Below, piece by piece: positions 59,199 to 64,000 of a stretch of DNA of 64,000 nucleotides. Under the pieces are notes generated by a model. That model was not told where the DNA came from. It was given only the letters and a program-made list of their open reading frames with translations, and made no database searches. The DNA lies in contig JASJZH010000002.1 in NCBI GenBank assembly GCA_037178975.1, positions 3,782,001 through 3,846,000 on the forward strand, given 5' to 3'. Source of the stretch: Oscheius tipulae. Its lineage: Eukaryota > Nematoda > Chromadorea > Rhabditida > Rhabditidae. The first letter of the stretch is position 1. Each line of letters begins with the position of its first letter. The position numbers and the translations under genes are program-made.

Positions 59199-60591
59199 AT
59201 GAGCACTAAAACTGAGAGGAAACCGGCGAAGACCATGATGGCAATGCGTGAGATTCATTGGAAGTGTCTGGTTCTCGGTTCAAGTTATCCAGAAGAGTTT
59301 GATAAGGGGAAATGGATGTCTCCAATGGGGTAAGACTTGTTTTTGACAGTAAATAGGCCTTTGGCAGAGAAAACTTCCCTCTGGACATAGTACTCGGCCT
59401 GGACAATATAACCAACGTCTATAAAGTCATTCTGGAGGTTGATGACGATAAAATTCGTAGGTTTCTGCCCTCAATTGACAGATATTTTGGACTTCAGCCA
59501 GTCGGGTCGATGTGACCATCGGTCTCTCCGACGTCCGTCTACCGATTTCTTATAAGTCGGCAAGAGAGGCTAACTTTGATCGTCCAGTAAGAATGGAGTA
59601 TCGGAAGAGAGATCGGGGACAGGCTAGGATGGAGAGCAAGTTAGCATTTTCATTTGATTTATACTGTGAATAGATCGGCCTTCACGGATACCATTGGTCA
59701 ATACGTCTGGCTCCAGGTCAGTGCAGCTCTTCAATCGGGCGAGAACCCTACGAAACAGGTACGAGCCAGGGCTGTAGATGAAGAATCTTTAGATCGGAAT
59801 CAACAAGGTGACCGTACTTGGATATCCGTTGAATGAGGACGAGATAAATGTGATCCTGAAGAACCAGAGGTGAGTCATGAGACAGATAATCTAAAGTTCC
59901 TATAGCTACTCAACTGCCATGTCAATTTCAGAGACGACTTTATGGACTTTCGTCCTCAGAGTGGCAGTTCCGTTCGAGGCCTGGAGTTGCCTCATACCGA
60001 TAGAGCTCCTTCTCGAGGAAAGGATCCGAAGAAGAAGGTGGAGAGGTACAGTTAGTGAGTGCTTCCACTGGTTTGCTGTGTCCTCACAAGTGCTTTTCAA
60101 GTTTTTAACAGAGTTTCTGATAAACAACTATATTCAGCAATGGAGACGGTATGACAACGAGCGGAAGTGGTCTTTCCCAAGATCCACTAACCTGCATCCG
60201 GACAGTGAAACGGGCAATTGAACAAAAGAAAGAAAATGCTAAGGCGGTACGGGTGGAACTGTTAGATTCTAATCACACCATACAGAAAGGTAAAGATGTG
60301 GAAGCGACAGTCTGTCTACGAGCTCTTCAACGTTTGACAGAGTACGAGGCTATGCTGGAAGACCTGTCATCCAGACGAAGCAATGCGCTTATTCACGAAG
60401 AGTTCGATCAGGCTGAAAGACTGAAACAAACGATGGCCGATTGCAGGGATACCGCCTTGAGAAGTAGTCATATTGATCTTCTCTTCGATCGGGCAGAGGT
60501 TAGTTCGGATAGACTGAAAAGAATCGCTACTTTAGCTCCGCGCCGTTGGTGTGACTTCCGACTGGACTCAACAGGCATAGAATCTTTATAA
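59199..60591 (+). CDS. CEP104: CEP104-like protein, short form (jelly-roll plus coiled coil only)
   Basis: Homologue of the ciliary-tip protein CEP104. The start is MSTKTERKPAKTMMAMREIH. The N-terminal jelly-roll reads LGSSYPEEFDKGKWMSPMG, FPLDIVLGLDNITNVYKVIL, SRVDVTIGLSDVRLPISYKS, DTIGQYVWLQVSAALQSGEN and IGINKVTVLGYPLNEDEINV, with five or more short introns. The C-terminal exon has a coiled coil (LTEYEAMLEDLSSRRSNALI and EEFDQAERLKQTMADCRDTA) like the UVR-type pairs of CEP104. It then stops after TGIESL. The vertebrate protein is far longer and adds a TOG array and zinc fingers, which are absent here; the next gene starts on the other strand 62 nt away, leaving no room for them. Confidence 0.75.
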
Positions 60592-60653
60592 CTGACTAGT
60601 TTGTACTCGTACGAATCACATGAGCAGATTGGAATGATATGTGAATAAAGTGA

Positions 60654-63102
60654 CTAGAGTTTCAAGGCACCGTAGAAAATCTCCTGGAGGAATGATCGCG
60701 ATCGCGGCTTGAACCGGTACTCGTCCAGAAGCTCGAGCACGTCCGCGTAAAGACAGGGCCATTCGAAGAGCCACGGATGGTTAGCTCGGAGGCTAAAGAA
60801 AGTTTTCCGAACTTCCAGGTTGGGTTACCTGATGAGTTTCTTCTCAGGAGCAGACTCTTTGACTTCGAGCATGTCGACCTCGTAAAGGACTTGTCTTCTT
60901 AGAGAAACAACGTCAACGTCGGTTGGCAGGTACCATTCTAAATAGAAGATTGACAGTTTTATGTTCCAACCTACTCTCAGTATTGGATTCGCAATAGAAG
61001 CATCTGTAGGAGGAGTGTGAAAATCCAGCATCTGTCCTCTGGTTTTTTGAATGACCGCTCTTTGCCCCTCGGTCATTCTCGTCAGAAAAAAGCTTTTTGG
61101 GATGGAAGATGTTCTGAAAAACATCCACTTACTTCCAAAGAACAGGTTCTTACCCCACACATGACCTGAACCTCCGAAGGCAGAGCCGAAATGTAGACTG
61201 GTTGTTTGACAGTCGGTCTAGTCCGAGTAGCCGCTGCTTCCAAGTGTCTCGAAAGCCAATCGTCATGGAGTAAATGGTTCCGATACTGGGCCACACATTC
61301 CTCCTCTCCTCGAGTCATGAAAATGTAGCGGACTGGATCACCAATATTTCTGTTGACTTGGAGGAAACGCCGGGTCTTGAATGGGGCTAGTCGGCATCGT
61401 TCTCTGTTCTTGCTCGAAAAATGGGGATCTCGTAAGAGGTCGGCGACCTGGAAAGGTGTTATGAAAAGAAATTTGAAAGGATTACGGTTCCCTCCGCTTC
61501 AAGACGACTTTTATCAACCATCAGTCCTTGAGAGAGACAACGAGCAATGGTCGAAGAGCGGGAACGCGATTCCATGTCATCGCACTGACTGGTAATAGTG
61601 GTCGCTCTTCGTCTGTCTGAACAATTTTCCTCTTCTGACACTAAAGATAGACTCACTCCCAATAGACTCATCAACCAGAGAGCAGGAGAAACCGCTAGTG
61701 ATTCCGGATTCAGTGGTCATAGCTCGACTCCTTGTGTTGTCGCTGCTGTCGTACTCTGACATGGCCGGGCTCTCGCTTGCCGTATACTGTAGTCCAAAGT
61801 CACTTCCACTCCTTCGCAGCTTTGGAACTGACTCTTGGCTGATCTTTTGGGCAGACCAGCATCCTTCACTCGAGGACCGAGTCCTGTACTTCTCCATAGG
61901 GGAGTCAACTCGTCGCGGCTGTTTTTCCAAAGAGATTGAGACCTCGGGAACTATGGGAGTTGATATGGTGGCTCGTCTGTTCTCTTCCTCGTCTCCGTGT
62001 CTTTCGTGCTTCCGTCTGGCCTTGTCCACAACCCAACGATGCTGATTGCTTTCCCAGCCGTAGTCGCACAGTACGTCAGCTCCAGCAATCGAGGTCGCCA
62101 TCATGTTCAGGGCCCAGAAAGCTGCTCCTCTGACTGAAAGAGTTGCTGCCTCTTCTGCTAGTCGAATAATTTTCGGGACGACATCAGGAGAGAACAGCTT
62201 GATCCCATTCCGAGCACTGCCAATTTGACCCAAAGCGACGAGAGCTCCTTTGACTGTGGCCATGTCCTTTTCGTCTGTCAGCTGGATGAAGAGCTGTCGG
62301 ACAACTTTCTCGTCTTCGAGAAGCCATTGACCGTAATCGTGTTGAGCGAGACTTCCAAGAAGATGGGCTGGGGCTCGGACTCCAAATCGAGTTCTAAAAA
62401 TGATTTTGTTTGATCTCCAGCAGTGACTACCTTTCATTACTGGCTCTGGAAAACTCTCCGTTATGAGACCGCTTCACATTGAGAAGAGCCACTCGCATGT
62501 CCTCATCTAGTCCTTCGAAGTATCTCGTGTTGAAACTCTGAAACTCTATTGTTTCTTCCCAAAAGAAACGGTTACCGTCATCCAGGTATGAATGGCCTCC
62601 ATCACATCGTCATGATTGGTTCGACAGACTCCTTCGTCCACGTACAGATAGGCTTTCAGTAGCATTCCGGCCTCTCCCAATGTGCTCAATGGGGCTGCTC
62701 GTAAGTTTCGCACGCTTTTTGAGTAGATCTGAAGCAGGATAAGACTCGAAGTAACTATAAAACCCACTGGTAGCCACTGATGAAGCATCCGTATAGTCTG
62801 CCGGACCACTTTTACCGACTCGTCACCAAACTGTCTTAAGAGGAATGAGATTCCCCATTCGTGGAAATCAGGGAGGCGGAGAGCCGCAATAGCTCCAAGG
62901 AATCGGGTACACCAGCGACGGGAAGCCTGTAACTTTCCTATTCTTTTTGACTAATCCAATTACCTCATTGCATGAAGTCAGAGCTTTCTGTAGCACAGTC
63001 CTGGGCAGATACTCATTGCCATCATTGGGACTGTAGTCCAGACTTGCCACGACTACCTTTATCAATTCTGTCGGAGTCGTCTTGTTCATCTTCTCCAGAA
63101 AT
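60654..63102 (-). CDS. RICTOR: Rictor, TORC2 scaffold (5' end not identified)
   Basis: HEAT/ARM scaffold of TOR complex 2. Exons on the minus strand in order: TTPTELIKVVVASLDYSPND; RWCTRFLGAIAALRLPDFHE and WGISFLLRQFGDESVKVVRQ (the Rictor LPxFHDWGIxLLVRQL motif); a block near 62400 with FGVRAPAHLLGSLAQHDYGQ, VKGALVALGQIGS and LSVRGAAFWALNM, which match conserved Rictor repeats; then DYGWESNQHRW. A long Ser-rich linker follows (VPKLRRSGSDFGLQY). Then GDPVRYIFMTRGEEE, QPVYISALPSEVQVMCG, and a last exon LRANHPWLFEWPCLY ... FKPRSRSFLQEIFYGALKL, the conserved Rictor C-terminal end. The upstream half was not found between 63103 and 64000 and is probably beyond the window. Confidence 0.88.
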
Positions 63103-64000
63103 CTGAAATTGTTTGTACGGATCCAGTCCTCGTTTCCCCCTTCCCGCCACATAAAGCCACAACCTTGGATGTTTCTTGCTATGTTTGGAGAGAATAAATG
63201 TGGGTGGCTATTTTTATTTTCTCCTCCTCTCTCTCGCCGACTGTCCCCATTTCGTTCACAGATGCCCCTGTTTAACAAACGGTCACTCGCTGCTTTTTAG
63301 TAGTCGCCATTGCTTCCCTTTCCACATTATTAGAGGGGCAGAATCCTCTTAGAAAACTGAAAAAGAGGACCGTCTTTCTGTATTCCAATTGACTAGCAGA
63401 TTGTTGACTGGGAACAAGCGACAGATAGGATGGTACTCTAGAGGATATACAGTAAGGCTGTGAGGTGCAGAACTCTTACCGAACGTTCAAAAGACTTTTA
63501 TATAAAGTTTGGCATTTTTTATCAAAGGACTCCCTAGAAGTCCAAAGAGTGTTATTAAAATTCGAACCATCTCCCTCCTGCATATGGCAGATCTTAGTGG
63601 ACAGGTTTTTACCGTTCTCACTGTCTCTCTCCCGGCTAGCCGGGCGCTTTTCACGCCTCGTCAAGGATTTATCCCATTGTCCTTGAGAGACGGCTAACCG
63701 TCTCTGTGCACTTTTTTCCCGGCTTCTCTCCCAACGGCACCATCTCCGCGTTCCACAAGAGATGCGGCCCGAGATCCGATCCAACCGCCAAAATAACAGC
63801 TACCCGAAAAAAGGCTGCAACCAATTATTTCCTATGCCTCTTTCAATTATCTGAGGCCTCTTAAAATGAACTTACAGGACTTGCAACATCGCCCCGGGTC
63901 TCATCGGCATGGCGCTGTGTCACGATTCGTTTTGAGGTCGCCGGCGGCTATGAGAAAGGGGGAGGAGGACGAGCGGTCATCGGCCAATTCCGTCGGCACA
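63103..64000. other. Upstream flank of the Rictor exons, no assigned exon
   Basis: I found no exon with Rictor similarity here. A donor-like gtaag on the minus strand near 63870 follows a GC-rich stretch that could be an exon end of Rictor or a first exon, but no frame fits convincingly. Confidence 0.3.

Overview
The window is nuclear DNA of a compact-genome metazoan, most likely a nematode or a close relative. The evidence is several animal-type genes on both strands cut by very many tiny GT-AG introns (most 35-40 nt), a run of histidine acid phosphatases, an FLD-1/TLCD-type protein, a TASK-type K2P channel, a two-module cysteine-rich secreted protein, start codons placed directly after 3' splice acceptors (suggesting spliced-leader trans-splicing), and very short 3' UTRs. 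Species cannot be fixed from the sequence; another compact invertebrate lineage is possible. All exon joins were made by eye.

Layout. 1-9.3 kb (minus): three tandem histidine acid phosphatases with signal peptides and GPI-like C-terminal tails. 10.2-11.7 kb (minus): WBP11, a splicing factor. 12.1-13.7 kb (minus): a TLCD1/2 (FLD-1-like) membrane-fluidity protein. 13.8-17.3 kb: two divergently transcribed F-box-like paralogues. 17.7-18.7 kb (plus): an unrecognised intracellular protein with a decayed copy of its first exon upstream and a perfect 18-bp hairpin inside its CDS. 18.8-19.3 kb: a poorly resolved small tail-anchored gene. 19.8-20.5 kb (minus): a secreted Ly6/ET-module-like protein whose frame is restored by a GC-AG intron.

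21.3-42.3 kb (plus) is the dominant block: four tandem, complete P-glycoprotein (ABCB) transporters, each with TMD1-NBD1-TMD2-NBD2. Copies 3 and 4 share a nearly identical 288-nt NBD2 segment (recent gene conversion) and a shortened X-loop. An intron of copy 4 holds a clean 586-bp TTAA-flanked terminal-inverted-repeat element, and copy 3 has a 957-nt intron.

42.4-43.9 kb (minus): TASK-like potassium channel. 44.6-45.7 kb (plus): PP1-type phosphatase pseudogene. 46.7-48.0 kb (plus): unrecognised secreted glycine-rich protein. 49.5-55.6 kb (plus): phospholipase D1/2 with PX, PH and two HKD motifs. 56.5-57.0 kb: RAB5IF/OPTI. 57.5-58.9 kb: PRRC1. 59.2-60.6 kb: a short CEP104-like protein. 60.65-63.1 kb (minus): the C-terminal part of Rictor (TORC2), whose 5' end was not found.

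The genes do not form one pathway. The functional clusters are the phosphatase array and the xenobiotic/lipid-exporting P-gp array; PLD and Rictor are unrelated neighbours in lipid/TOR signalling.
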